A stretch of 64,000 nucleotides of DNA from Heracleum sosnowskyi (taxonomy: Eukaryota > Streptophyta > Magnoliopsida > Apiales > Apiaceae). The first letter of the stretch is position 1. Each line of letters starts with the position of its first letter. The notes beneath the pieces are model-generated. The model worked only from the letters and a program-made list of their open reading frames with translations. It made no database searches and was not told the origin of the DNA. Shown piece after piece: positions 1 to 9,715 of the stretch. The stretch covers positions 80,361,178-80,425,177 of the forward strand of contig CM061241.1 in NCBI GenBank assembly GCA_030848705.1, read 5' to 3'. The translations under genes and the position numbers were made by a program.

Positions 1-2
1 CA

Positions 3-1430
3 TCCATTGATCAATCTGGTGGTGACTTCTATTCTTTGGAAGAACTTGATCAGCTGGAGGATGGTGATTTGGCTTTGATAGTCAGAAAGTTTGGGAAGTT
101 TAGATTCAAGAGGAATCCCAATCTTAAGTTCAGACCCAGATTTCAGAGAGGTGGATCTTCATCTTCAAGTGGCACAAGGGGTGGCTACAAAACTGGAACT
201 GTGGAAAGGAGTATAATCAGATGCTACAATTGCAATGAGTTGGGTCACTTTGCTACTGAGTGCAGAAAGCCAAAGCAAGTGACTAGAAACACATTTGATT
301 CTAGCAAGAAGAACAAGATTGGGAAGGCCTATGTTGCTGAAGGAAAGAGTTGGGATGACACTGACAGTGATGAAGAAGCAGGTGAGATTGGGAACCTTGC
401 TTTAATGGCTAAAGAGGAAAGCACTTCATCCAGATACATGTCAGAGGTAACCTTTACTGACGCTGAAATGATTTATCATCTTGGTGGCACCATAAGTTGT
501 GCACGCACTGAAAATGATAGAATAAATCTTTTAAACACAAATCTTGAAAAGGAATTAAAAGATTTGAAACTTGTGCATGTTAATCAGGATGAACTTAATG
601 AGAAAATTGCTTTTCTGGAGAATAGGGTTAAATGTTATATTCAACTGGAAACCATTCTCAAAGAGCAGATTAGTGAGCTCAAAACCAAAGCTAATGCCTA
701 TTACAACTCTTGTAAGACGGCTAAAGAAATTTTCAATAAACAAGCTATTGGGAATCATGTCAGTATAGGTTATGATTATAATGAGGCTATAGGATTGCTT
801 GGTATTAATACACCTTGTAGGGTCAGAGAAGAAGGAAAGGCTGTTCCTTATATTCTTAAGGGTATTAAAACACCCTTCTGTAAGGAGTCTGAGGCAGAGC
901 CTCTGAATGAATCTTCTATCATTATTGCTGAGGAGATTCATGAAGAAGATGTTGCCTTAGAAGCTGAGAAATCCAAAAAGTGTGTATCTGATATTCCAGT
1001 CAAAGTTGCTACAACTAAAAAGACTAAATCAGATATCCATAAATTGGATCAAAACAACTGTAGAACTAACATGCCTGCTATTAATTCTTCTCATAAAGCA
1101 TGTGGTGTGGGTAATTGCATGTCTTGTGCTTTTAATGTTATGTATGCTTTCTTTAATAAAAAGCATGTATCTAGTGATAAGACTGCTCCACGTCAACATG
1201 TTAATAATAAGAAGCATGTTAAAACAAAGACTACTAGTCCTCCTCAGACTAGAGTGGATTCATTTATCCCTAAGCCTACTCAGAAATGTGTTAAGGCTGG
1301 TTATAAATGGAAACGCTCTTATGTGAAAGAGGATGAAGTAGTTTTAGTTAGAAATGTTGTTTTGCCTGACAAAGGCCAGTTCTTTAAGTATGCCGGACCC
1401 AATCAATTTTGGGTTCCGAAGAAGGACTAA
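3..1430 (+). CDS. Gag (C-terminal part) of Sirevirus-like element
   Basis: Partial nucleocapsid-bearing Gag. The frame is open to the window edge (nothing but sense codons from base 3), so the true start is upstream; the first TTG at 36 is not a start. A CX2CX4HX4C zinc knuckle (CYNCNELGHFATEC) lies at about bases 222-263 and should bind the element RNA in the virus-like particle. It is preceded by a basic R/G/S-rich stretch and followed by a long coiled-coil-like region (about bases 470-730) and a basic, Lys-rich tail ending FWVPKKD. Long coiled-coil Gag tails are known in Sireviruses. The end overlaps the pol frame by about 20 bases; pol lies in the -1 frame relative to gag. Confidence 0.85.
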   Translation, partial: SIDQSGGDFYSLEELDQLEDGDLALIVRKFGKFRFKRNPNLKFRPRFQRGGSSSSSGTRGGYKTGTVERSIIRCYNCNELGHFATECRKPKQVTRNTFDSSKKNKIGKAYVAEGKSWDDTDSDEEAGEIGNLALMAKEESTSSRYMSEVTFTDAEMIYHLGGTISCARTENDRINLLNTNLEKELKDLKLVHVNQDELNEKIAFLENRVKCYIQLETILKEQISELKTKANAYYNSCKTAKEIFNKQAIGNHVSIGYDYNEAIGLLGINTPCRVREEGKAVPYILKGIKTPFCKESEAEPLNESSIIIAEEIHEEDVALEAEKSKKCVSDIPVKVATTKKTKSDIHKLDQNNCRTNMPAINSSHKACGVGNCMSCAFNVMYAFFNKKHVSSDKTAPRQHVNNKKHVKTKTTSPPQTRVDSFIPKPTQKCVKAGYKWKRSYVKEDEVVLVRNVVLPDKGQFFKYAGPNQFWVPKKD

Positions 1431-4400
1431 TCAATCTGATATTGCAGGGAGTCAAACAGGTAAACCGAGTTATGTGGATTCTGGACAGTGGCTGTTCAAG
1501 GCATATGACCGGAGATAGAGCCCTGCTATCAGATGTGATTGAGAAAGCTGGCCCAGTAGTTACCTTTGGAGATAACAGCAAGGGTATTACGAAAGGATAT
1601 GGCTGTTTGAAGTACGGAAATGTTATCATTGAAGATGTTTCATTTGTGGAAGGTCTGACGTTCAATCTTCTCAGCATCAGTCAGTTCTGTGACAGAGGAT
1701 ATGCTGTTTCCTTTGAAAGAGAGAAGTGTCAGATCACTCACAAGAAGAATGGAAAGCCTGCTCTTCAAGGAGTAAGGAAAGGTGACTTGTTCATAGCTGA
1801 TCTGAACTCGGGATTCAAAGATGAAGTGAATTGTTTTTATGCTAAAGCTTCATCAGATGATAGTTGGCTATGGCACAAGAAGATGTCTCACCTTAACTTC
1901 AAAACTATGAACTCTTTAGTCAAGAGGGAATTAGTTAGAGGTTTGCCTCAGATGGAATTTACACAGGAAGGACTGTGTGAGGCATGTCAGAAGGGTAAGT
2001 CAAAGAAAGCTTCTCACAAGGGCACTGACACATCATCAATAACTGAACCTCTTCAGCTACTGCACATGGATTTGTTTGGTCCAGTTAATGTGATGTCCAT
2101 GTCAAAGAAACAATATGCACTTGTGATTGTTGATGACTATTCAAAATATACATGGGTTTTATTCCTACATTCCAAGGATGAGACCCCATTTCTGGTGATT
2201 GGCCATGTGAAGTTGATTGAGCTGGATTATAGATTCCCTGTTAGAGCCATAAGGTCAGATAATGGTACAGAATTCAAGAATGCCATTCTAAATGACTTTT
2301 GTGCTGATAAAGGAATAACAAGACAGTATTCTGCCCCTAGAACTCCTCAACAAAATGGAGTAGTGGAAAGAAAGAATCGTACATTGATTGAAGCTGCTAG
2401 GACTATGTTAAGTGAGTCCAAACTTCCAATGTACTTTTGGGCTGAAGCAGCGAATACAGCTTGTTATACTCAGAATCGAACTTTAATCAACAAAGACCTA
2501 ATGAAGACTCCGTATGAGATCATGAACAACAAGAAACCAACTGTCAAGTACTTTCATGTATTTGGAGCAAAATGCTTTGTGCTTTTAGATGAAAATGTTA
2601 AACGTGGCAAGTTTGAGGCAAAGGCACAAGAAGCTATTTTTGTTGGTTATTCCAGAAGATCTTACAGGGTTTATGTGGTTGGCAGTCACACAGTAAAGGA
2701 AAGTGTCAATGTTACTTTTGATGACACTAAGTTCCCCAATATCCAAAAAGAAGATTCATCTGAAGAGCTGAAGTTTGATAACTTGCCAGACTCAGAATCA
2801 GATGATGAAGCCCCACCTGAAGTTATTGCTGGTAATGATAATAACAATGATGATAATGATCCTGGTGATGGTGGTGGAAACACTGGTAACAATGGAGATA
2901 CCACCAGCACTGGAGAAGGATCATCAAGGCAAACAGGCAACAACTCAGGGGGAGCAAATGAAGGATCAGCTAGTCACTCACAACATCAAAGTGAATTTCA
3001 AGGTGAATCATCAAGATCAAATCTTCCAAGACAGACTGTTTGGAATAGAGCTCATCCTTTTGAGCTGATCATTGGTGATCCAGATGTTGGAGTTAAAACT
3101 AGAAGAGCTTCTCAGAATGAATGTCTTTTCTCAGCATTTCTATCTAAAATGGAGCCAAAGAAAACTGAGGAAGCACTGACTGATCCAGATTGGGTGATTG
3201 CTATGCAAGATGAACTCAATCAGTTTGAACAACAACAAGTCTGGAAGCTGGTACCCAGGCCAAAGAACAAGAAAGTAGTTGGTACTAGATGGGTATACAG
3301 GAACAAGCTAGATGAGGATGGCATTGTTACTAGGAACAAGGCAAGACTGGTTGCACAAGGATACTCTCAAGCTGAAGGCATTGATTATGATGAAACCTAT
3401 GCACCAGTGGCTAGACTTGAGGCCATCAGGATGTTCTTAGCATTTGCTGCTTATTCCAATTTTAAAGTCTATCAAATGGATGTTAAGAGTGCATTCCTGA
3501 ATGGTGAACTTGATGAAGAAGTGTATGTGGAACAGCCCCCTGGCTTTGAAAATCAGGAGCTGCTGGACTTTGTGTACTTTCTCTTCAAGGCTATCTATGG
3601 TCTCAAACAAGCCCCAAGAAAATGGTATGACACTCTCTCTGGTTTTCTTTTAGAAAATGGTTTTGTTAGAGGTATCATAGACAAAACTCTTTTTTCAAAG
3701 AAACACAAAAGTGATATGATATTAGTCCAAGTCTATGTGGATGACATCATATTTGGGTCTACTAATGATAATCTCTGTAAGAGATTTGCTGAGCTAATGC
3801 AGAGTAAGTTTGAAATGAGTATGATGGGTGAGCTGAAGTTCTTTCTTGGATTGCAAGTAAGTCAAAGGTCAAATGGTATATTTATTTGTCAATCCAAGTA
3901 TCTCAAAGAACTCCTCAAGAAGTATCATATGGAGGATTCAGCATCAGCAAGGACTCCATCTCCAACAGGAATCAAACTTGGAGCTTCTGACAAATCTATC
4001 AAGGTAGATGTTACAAGCTACAGAGGTATGATTGGCTCCTTACTCTATCTTACTACTAGTAGACCAGATATTATGTATGCTACATGCTTGTGTGCAAGGT
4101 TCCAAGCGGACCCTAGAGATGTTCATCTCGTTGCTGTGAAAAGAATCTTGAGATATCTTAAGGGTACACCTAATCTAGGTATCTGGTACCCTAAAGATTC
4201 AGGTTTTAATCTTGTTGGATATACAGATTCTGATTATGCAGGTAGTGTTGTGGATAGAAAGAGTACCTCTGGGAGTTGTCAATTCCTAGGAGGTAGGTTG
4301 ATTTCCTGGTATAGCAAGAAACAGCAAACAGTTTCCAATTCAACAGCAGAAGCCGAATATATTGCTGCTGGAAGCTGTTGTGCTCAGATCTTATGGATAA

Positions 4401-4684
4401 GGAATCAATTAAAGGACTATGGCTTTGCATTAGACAAAATTCCCATATTTTGTGATAATACAAGTGCCATAGCAATCTCCAACAACCCTGTACAGCACTC
4501 GAGAACGAAGCACATTGATATCAGGTATCATTTTATCAGAGAGCATGTCATGAATGGAACTGTGGAATTACACTTTGTACCCACAGAAGAACAGACTGCA
4601 GATATATTCACTAAATCTGTTGATGAATCCACATTTATCAAGTTAGTTGGTAAATTGGGTATGTTAAACAGTCTTAGTGATTAA
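1409..4684 (+). CDS. Pol polyprotein: protease, integrase, RT, RNase H (Copia order)
   Basis: Intact Copia polyprotein of about 1090 residues, counted from the first open codon; there is no ATG here (TTG at 1409), so it is probably made as a Gag-Pol fusion. Domains: aspartic protease with DSGCSRHMTG at residues ~26-35; GAG pre-integrase HHCC finger (WHKKMSHLN ... CEACQKGK) at ~154-197; integrase core with catalytic D in HMDLFGP, D in RSDNGTEF and E in NGVVERKN; acidic Asn/Gly-rich linker at ~450-540; RT with WKLVPRPKNKKVVGTRW and the catalytic YVDDIIFGS at ~775; RNase H with GYTDSDYAG at ~937 and STAEAEYIA. All catalytic residues seen are present. Replicates the element through an RNA intermediate. 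Confidence 0.93.
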   Translation: MGSEEGLINLILQGVKQVNRVMWILDSGCSRHMTGDRALLSDVIEKAGPVVTFGDNSKGITKGYGCLKYGNVIIEDVSFVEGLTFNLLSISQFCDRGYAVSFEREKCQITHKKNGKPALQGVRKGDLFIADLNSGFKDEVNCFYAKASSDDSWLWHKKMSHLNFKTMNSLVKRELVRGLPQMEFTQEGLCEACQKGKSKKASHKGTDTSSITEPLQLLHMDLFGPVNVMSMSKKQYALVIVDDYSKYTWVLFLHSKDETPFLVIGHVKLIELDYRFPVRAIRSDNGTEFKNAILNDFCADKGITRQYSAPRTPQQNGVVERKNRTLIEAARTMLSESKLPMYFWAEAANTACYTQNRTLINKDLMKTPYEIMNNKKPTVKYFHVFGAKCFVLLDENVKRGKFEAKAQEAIFVGYSRRSYRVYVVGSHTVKESVNVTFDDTKFPNIQKEDSSEELKFDNLPDSESDDEAPPEVIAGNDNNNDDNDPGDGGGNTGNNGDTTSTGEGSSRQTGNNSGGANEGSASHSQHQSEFQGESSRSNLPRQTVWNRAHPFELIIGDPDVGVKTRRASQNECLFSAFLSKMEPKKTEEALTDPDWVIAMQDELNQFEQQQVWKLVPRPKNKKVVGTRWVYRNKLDEDGIVTRNKARLVAQGYSQAEGIDYDETYAPVARLEAIRMFLAFAAYSNFKVYQMDVKSAFLNGELDEEVYVEQPPGFENQELLDFVYFLFKAIYGLKQAPRKWYDTLSGFLLENGFVRGIIDKTLFSKKHKSDMILVQVYVDDIIFGSTNDNLCKRFAELMQSKFEMSMMGELKFFLGLQVSQRSNGIFICQSKYLKELLKKYHMEDSASARTPSPTGIKLGASDKSIKVDVTSYRGMIGSLLYLTTSRPDIMYATCLCARFQADPRDVHLVAVKRILRYLKGTPNLGIWYPKDSGFNLVGYTDSDYAGSVVDRKSTSGSCQFLGGRLISWYSKKQQTVSNSTAEAEYIAAGSCCAQILWIRNQLKDYGFALDKIPIFCDNTSAIAISNNPVQHSRTKHIDIRYHFIREHVMNGTVELHFVPTEEQTADIFTKSVDESTFIKLVGKLGMLNSLSD

Positions 4685-5950
4685 CAATGTATCTGTCATG
4701 TTTGTTCTTTCAATAAATTCATTTTCTCTTGTCATTTAAGTGATATTTTCTGCCAATTCTCATTTAATAATTGCATGCTTGTTGATTTAAATGGTTCTGA
4801 ATATTTTATTTTCTTTAAAAATATTTTTCTCATATTTTTTTTAAGTGGAGAAATGTATTTTTATTGAAAATATATTTATTTAGAATTATTTAGGTATTTT
4901 TCAGATTGTAAATATTGTTGTTTGAATTTTTCTGCAAGTTTATATTAATTTTATGCATTTCTATAATATTCTGCATATTTTTCTAGGATTTATGGAATTT
5001 TCTGTGAATTTTTCTAGAATTTTATATATTTTTCATGCATTTTTCTAAGTTATTCAACATTTTCTGTAAATATTCGAATTTATTTCTGTTTTTTTTGGTA
5101 AGTCTTCCCAGTATTTCACTAGGAAGACTACCGGGAAAACAAGGGATATTTTCTTTTTGTTTTTTTGTTTTTTTCCTTTTTCCTTTTAAGTCTTTTTCGA
5201 AGTCTTCCCAGTTTTTTTTTAACTAGGAAGACTCTCGGGAAGACTATGCATTAATAGTTTAATTTCTGTTTTTCTTTTATTGTATTTTTCGGAAGACTTT
5301 CTAATTTGAATTAGGAAGACTACCGGGAAGACTATCCTAAGTCTTCCCGATTGTCTTCCCAATTCAAATTTAAAATAAACCGTTCAGTATCTTTTATTTT
5401 TAGTTTTATTATTCTAATATATATATATATACTTACAGTACATACACTGCACATATTCATTTTGCCTTAGCAGTTTACTGAACCGTTTCTGTTTCATTCT
5501 TCACATAAACCCCTTCGAATCAAATCACTACTGCAGAAAACTTTGGTCGTTGTTCATATTGCTCAAGTTTTTACTTAGCAAAATCATTTTATTATTTCTT
5601 TTTCAAGGAAAATAAGTCGAATTGCTGTCCAATTATTGTCATTTTTTTCCCCCCTCTTCGACTTAGGTGTTCTTGAGTTTGCTAGTAATTGTCTTGTGAT
5701 TTAAGTGATCTTTGTGTTTCTGTATGTATAAATCTGTATGTGTGTTCTTAAAAGTTTTGTCAGTTCATTTGCCCAACTCAGTTTTTGCATTTCAAAAGTT
5801 TAGTTCGAATTTTTAGGATCTAAAGGTTGAAAATTCATTAATTTTGATAAAATTTAATTTTGTGGATTTTTGTAATTTTAATTAATTCTAAAAATCCCTA
5901 AAATTTTATTTTTATTTAAATTAATTAAAATTTTAAGTGTCTTATTTAAA
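4685..5950 (+). other. Non-coding spacer between pol and the third ORF, with GGAAGAC inverted motifs
   Basis: Very T-rich spacer without a credible gene. Between 5101 and 5370 the pair AGTCTTCCCAGT / ACTAGGAAGACT-CCGGGAAGACT recurs in both orientations, often as near-palindromes (around 5101-5136, 5193-5246, 5290-5332, 5340-5360). The same motif family reappears in the U3 part of this element's LTR (10287-10440). It may fold into hairpins or serve as a binding site; function is unknown. The last ~130 bases before 5951 are an AT-rich leader. Confidence 0.6.
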
Positions 5951-8900
5951 ATGGATCCTAATAATTTTGAATTAGTTTTAAATAATTTTGTTGGGTATTT
6001 TGATCCGTCTAGGTGTAAAGTGGAACGTTTTAGACCATGGATTCAATTTTTAAATAGCAATACTTGTGTTAGTTATGCTATTTGTGCCAATGCACTTCTG
6101 AAAATTGATCCATTAAGGATGTTGTGTTCAAGTGCTGTTATTGCTGATAATTCAAAATCTTTTACTTTCAATATTCTCAATCAGCAATATACAGTTACTT
6201 TTGATTTATTTTGTGATGTGTTGCATTTTCCAAAGGACAGGTTTGATCCATTACCCACTGATGATGAGTTAACACAGTTCTTTGTGAATATTCATTATCA
6301 GGGTCCCTTTCAAATGGTAAAATTGTCAAAAACTTTTGTTGTAAGGGAATGGGATCTGTTCTTTGATACTATAGCTAGGGTATTTGGTAACTGCACAAAA
6401 ACAAACTTTCATTGCATTACCAGTCTTAATCAATACATTGCCTATGCTATAGTATTTGGTCGTAGATTGAACTTTGCTGAGATTCTGTGGAACCTTTTGC
6501 TCAACAGGCTTGCTCACTCTAGGAGAGATTCTGATAATGGTGTGAAAGTAAGGTGTTGGTACCCTCGCTTTCTAACTCTTATCATTAATCATCTCCTCAC
6601 TGCTGAGCAGGTAGAACTGTTTCGAGAAGCTAGATTTGAAACCTCTCCAACCACAGACACCAAATTCTATACTAGACTTGATGTCTCATCCAAATTTACC
6701 ACCATACCTGTTCTTGTTTCACCATTCATGAGACAATTCATTAATCTTCCTATCTTTGGTGAACAAGTTCCCGAACCACATCCAGTACCACTGCAGGTAG
6801 TTATTCCTAACCTTGGTTCTTCTTCTGGTACTTCAATTGAAACCCAAGTGGTTGTTAGGGCTGACCCAGAGATTGTAGATCCACAGTCTCTGACCCAGGT
6901 CATAGAGCCAAACAGAGAGTCAAACACTCCTGAAACACAATCTGAGCCTAATGTACAAACCAGTTCAAGAAATGTTAGTGATATAGCTGAAATGAGTGTT
7001 CCCACAGCTCTGTCTCCACCCTTAAAGAAAAGAAAAACCTATAGGGAGATAACTGTTAGCCCATCTGTATCCTCTCAAAAGGATATGGACATTGATATGG
7101 CCACTACACAGTCTCTGGAGACATCCTCTCAACAGGGTGGATCTATTGAAATTCGCCATCGGGCCATGGCATCTTGTACTGAGTCAAGCACACTTCCATT
7201 ACTCACAATGGGAGAAGATATCCATCTAGATGACACTCAGGACACCATGTCAGGAGAGCACTTTACTTTTGATTTTGATACAGTGCCTACCATAGTTACG
7301 GTAGAAGTGCCTTCACAGGCATCTGAGGGAAAATCTGATTCTTTGCCAACTCAAATAGAATCATTTTCTCCCCTCCCAGAGGGAACATCTCTGGCTCCCC
7401 TAAGGGATTTTTCACTCGCAGTTTATACTGGAGAAAGTGAAAGGCAACCTGATGAGTCTGTCCCTGAAGCAATTCAGTATACAATGTCAGATATTTTGAC
7501 AGACTCACTCAGGGATCGGGAATTGCGAACTCCCATTGCACCACCACTGACCTCTCTTGAAGAGGCTAGGGTGATTTTCCATGCAGGTACATCTACTGAA
7601 AATCTAGAAAGACAGATAGTTGTGAGGGATATGAGTCAAACACCGAGTGAAACACAAGCACGTGAGTTGAGTGAAACACCACTGAGAGCAATTGAAGTGA
7701 GTGCACACACTGACACAAACACTGCTTTGTTAAAACAGCTAGCTGATCTACAGAAGAAGTTGCAAGAGACCCAGGCTGAAAACACAATTCTAAAAGCACA
7801 AGTGGTTGCACAATCTACCACCTCTGTATCAAATCAGCTGGGTACTGTGAAAGATGACCTGGAAGGATTGAAGAATAATCTACTCCCGAAGCTGAATTCA
7901 ATTCAACAATCTCAAGTGCTGGTGGCTTCAGACATTTCTGATTTAACAATGTCAAATGCTCAGATTACAGAAAGTGTCAAGGAGATTGCTGCCATTTCTA
8001 CCAAGGTGGACTTTATTCTGCAAACAGCTGATGAAAATCAAAAGTTTAATGAAGAAAGGATATTTAGGATTGAAGGAGGAATGGAGCATCTGAATGAAGG
8101 TATGAAGCACTTGTACAATATGATCAAAAATTCACATCAACCTACTGAAGAGCAAAGAACATTCTTTGAGGGAGATGATGATGAAGATGATGATGCTGAT
8201 GAAGGAGGAGATGGGAGAGGAAGTGGAGAGATAAGGAGAGATACTGAGGTGAATCCTAGGGCTTCCACAGCTCAAACTGTAGAGGATTCCTCAACTAAGG
8301 GGGAGAAGGAGAAGAAAGGAGAAGACAAAGAAGCTGGAGGAGCTTCTGGAAAGGATAAGGGGAAAGGTAAACAATCAATGGAGGAGTCTGCTTTTGATGA
8401 TGCTTACTATTACCATGGTGAACAGGATGATTTTCAATTTGATATGTCTGGTAATCTGGAGAAGACTATCCCTGTAGAACCTATTGGTGAGGAGGAAGTG
8501 GAAGAAGTGGCTAACTTTGATGATTGGGAGGATGAAACTGATCTATATACACCTGACCTTTTGTTTCAGAAAGAATTGAAGAAGCAGCAAGCAGAGCTAA
8601 GGAGAAAGGAGGATGAGAATGCCAAGGTCTCCAACATCATATCTCAGAAGATGAAAATTCAAAAGGCTGAACATGAAGACAAACAACGTCTTCATAGTAT
8701 TCATGTCAAAGAAAGGAGATTGGATGTTAGGATGAAGCAAGGAATGAAATGGGACAAGGCAAGGGAGATGTTTGATATCCCTCAGAGAGGCACAAACAAT
8801 GATGCTGCTTTTCTGAAGTTGCTTGAGAAGATCAGAAATGTTAATCCAGACAATTCATTGTACATGAAGGCTTTGAAAGAAGATATTCTAAGGATTACGT

Positions 8901-9451
8901 CTGCATTTGATCAAGTGAGGCAAGAACTGTACATCTATGTCTCAAGTGCTCTTGAAGGGTCTTTCACCATTTCTCTTGACCTCCTCCAAAGAAGATCTCT
9001 ATCTGAATTGTGGATTCTGATGAGTAAAGTAAAGAGATCTTCTTGTTTGAATGAGCTTCTATATGACCGGCTTAGAGATTCTGCAATGAAGGCCAGTCCT
9101 CAAGTTGTACATTTTCCCTATGAAGTCAAAATCTACAGAGGTACAACTTTAGAAACTGTGAGGCTGGATCCTGATTCCATGAAGCTACAGACTGCTATGC
9201 AACTGGTGAAGTTGGAGAATCTTCTTAGAACTTCTGGGTTTGCTTCTGTAGAAAAGTCTGAAGTTGCTGATATGATTTCAGACTACTGCACGGAGAAAAT
9301 TCCAAGGTATGCTCAAATGAAGAATAGATTGAAGAAGATCACCACTCAACCAGTAATGCCAATTGGTGTAGTTTCTGAAAGTGATCGTGTTCTTGACAAA
9401 GATCTTCTAGTCACCTTGCAAGAAGCTGAAGAAGGTGAAATTAGAGACTGA
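5951..9451 (+). CDS. Third ORF (env-position) of Sirevirus-like element
   Basis: Uninterrupted 1166-residue protein starting at an ATG after an AT-rich leader. Residues ~1-250 look like the plant retrotransposon-associated N-terminal domain (Leu/Phe/Trp-rich, with motifs such as VREWDLFFDTIARVFG and NQYIAYAIVFGRRL). Residues ~270-590 are polar, S/T/P/E-rich and probably disordered. Coiled-coil heptads run at ~595-735. A Glu/Asp run (FEGDDDEDDDADEGG) lies at ~739-753, then a Lys/Glu/Gly-rich stretch, a second charged helix at ~870-940 and a structured C terminus. I see no signal peptide and no membrane segment, so the name envelope-like would be positional only. Known Sireviruses carry an extra ORF at this place; its function is not established. 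A structural or RNA/Gag-binding role is inference. Confidence 0.8.
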   Translation: MDPNNFELVLNNFVGYFDPSRCKVERFRPWIQFLNSNTCVSYAICANALLKIDPLRMLCSSAVIADNSKSFTFNILNQQYTVTFDLFCDVLHFPKDRFDPLPTDDELTQFFVNIHYQGPFQMVKLSKTFVVREWDLFFDTIARVFGNCTKTNFHCITSLNQYIAYAIVFGRRLNFAEILWNLLLNRLAHSRRDSDNGVKVRCWYPRFLTLIINHLLTAEQVELFREARFETSPTTDTKFYTRLDVSSKFTTIPVLVSPFMRQFINLPIFGEQVPEPHPVPLQVVIPNLGSSSGTSIETQVVVRADPEIVDPQSLTQVIEPNRESNTPETQSEPNVQTSSRNVSDIAEMSVPTALSPPLKKRKTYREITVSPSVSSQKDMDIDMATTQSLETSSQQGGSIEIRHRAMASCTESSTLPLLTMGEDIHLDDTQDTMSGEHFTFDFDTVPTIVTVEVPSQASEGKSDSLPTQIESFSPLPEGTSLAPLRDFSLAVYTGESERQPDESVPEAIQYTMSDILTDSLRDRELRTPIAPPLTSLEEARVIFHAGTSTENLERQIVVRDMSQTPSETQARELSETPLRAIEVSAHTDTNTALLKQLADLQKKLQETQAENTILKAQVVAQSTTSVSNQLGTVKDDLEGLKNNLLPKLNSIQQSQVLVASDISDLTMSNAQITESVKEIAAISTKVDFILQTADENQKFNEERIFRIEGGMEHLNEGMKHLYNMIKNSHQPTEEQRTFFEGDDDEDDDADEGGDGRGSGEIRRDTEVNPRASTAQTVEDSSTKGEKEKKGEDKEAGGASGKDKGKGKQSMEESAFDDAYYYHGEQDDFQFDMSGNLEKTIPVEPIGEEEVEEVANFDDWEDETDLYTPDLLFQKELKKQQAELRRKEDENAKVSNIISQKMKIQKAEHEDKQRLHSIHVKERRLDVRMKQGMKWDKAREMFDIPQRGTNNDAAFLKLLEKIRNVNPDNSLYMKALKEDILRITSAFDQVRQELYIYVSSALEGSFTISLDLLQRRSLSELWILMSKVKRSSCLNELLYDRLRDSAMKASPQVVHFPYEVKIYRGTTLETVRLDPDSMKLQTAMQLVKLENLLRTSGFASVEKSEVADMISDYCTEKIPRYAQMKNRLKKITTQPVMPIGVVSESDRVLDKDLLVTLQEAEEGEIRD

Positions 9452-9700
9452 AGGCATGATAGGTTTAGCTCTTTTGTAAATGTTATATGTATAGAGCTAG
9501 GTAAATCAAGATAGGTAAATGTATTCATTTGTTCAGTCTAGAGGAACATCTATCTTGTATTTATCTTTACTGTTTGAATCTGGAAATTGTTATATTTAAT
9601 TCAGAACTTTTTATTATTTGCTTGGCTCTTAAAAGTCTTATCTTTTCTTGTTTTAGTTGAGTTATCCTCTAGAGGTATTTGGTTGTTATTGTCTAACAAA

Positions 9701-9715
9701 CAAATAGGGGGAGAT
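9701..9715 (+). other. Polypurine tract for plus-strand priming
   Basis: Purine-rich run (AAATAGGGGGAGA) directly before the TG that opens the 3' LTR, 250 bases after the stop of the third ORF. Position and composition fit the RNase H-resistant primer of Copia elements. Confidence 0.75.

Noticed and set aside
2775..3068. 97-codon frame inside pol
   Set aside because: Shadow frame of the acidic linker region of Pol.
5951..9451. Calling the third ORF an envelope gene
   Set aside because: No signal peptide, transmembrane segment or fusion-peptide-like stretch is seen; only its position supports the name.
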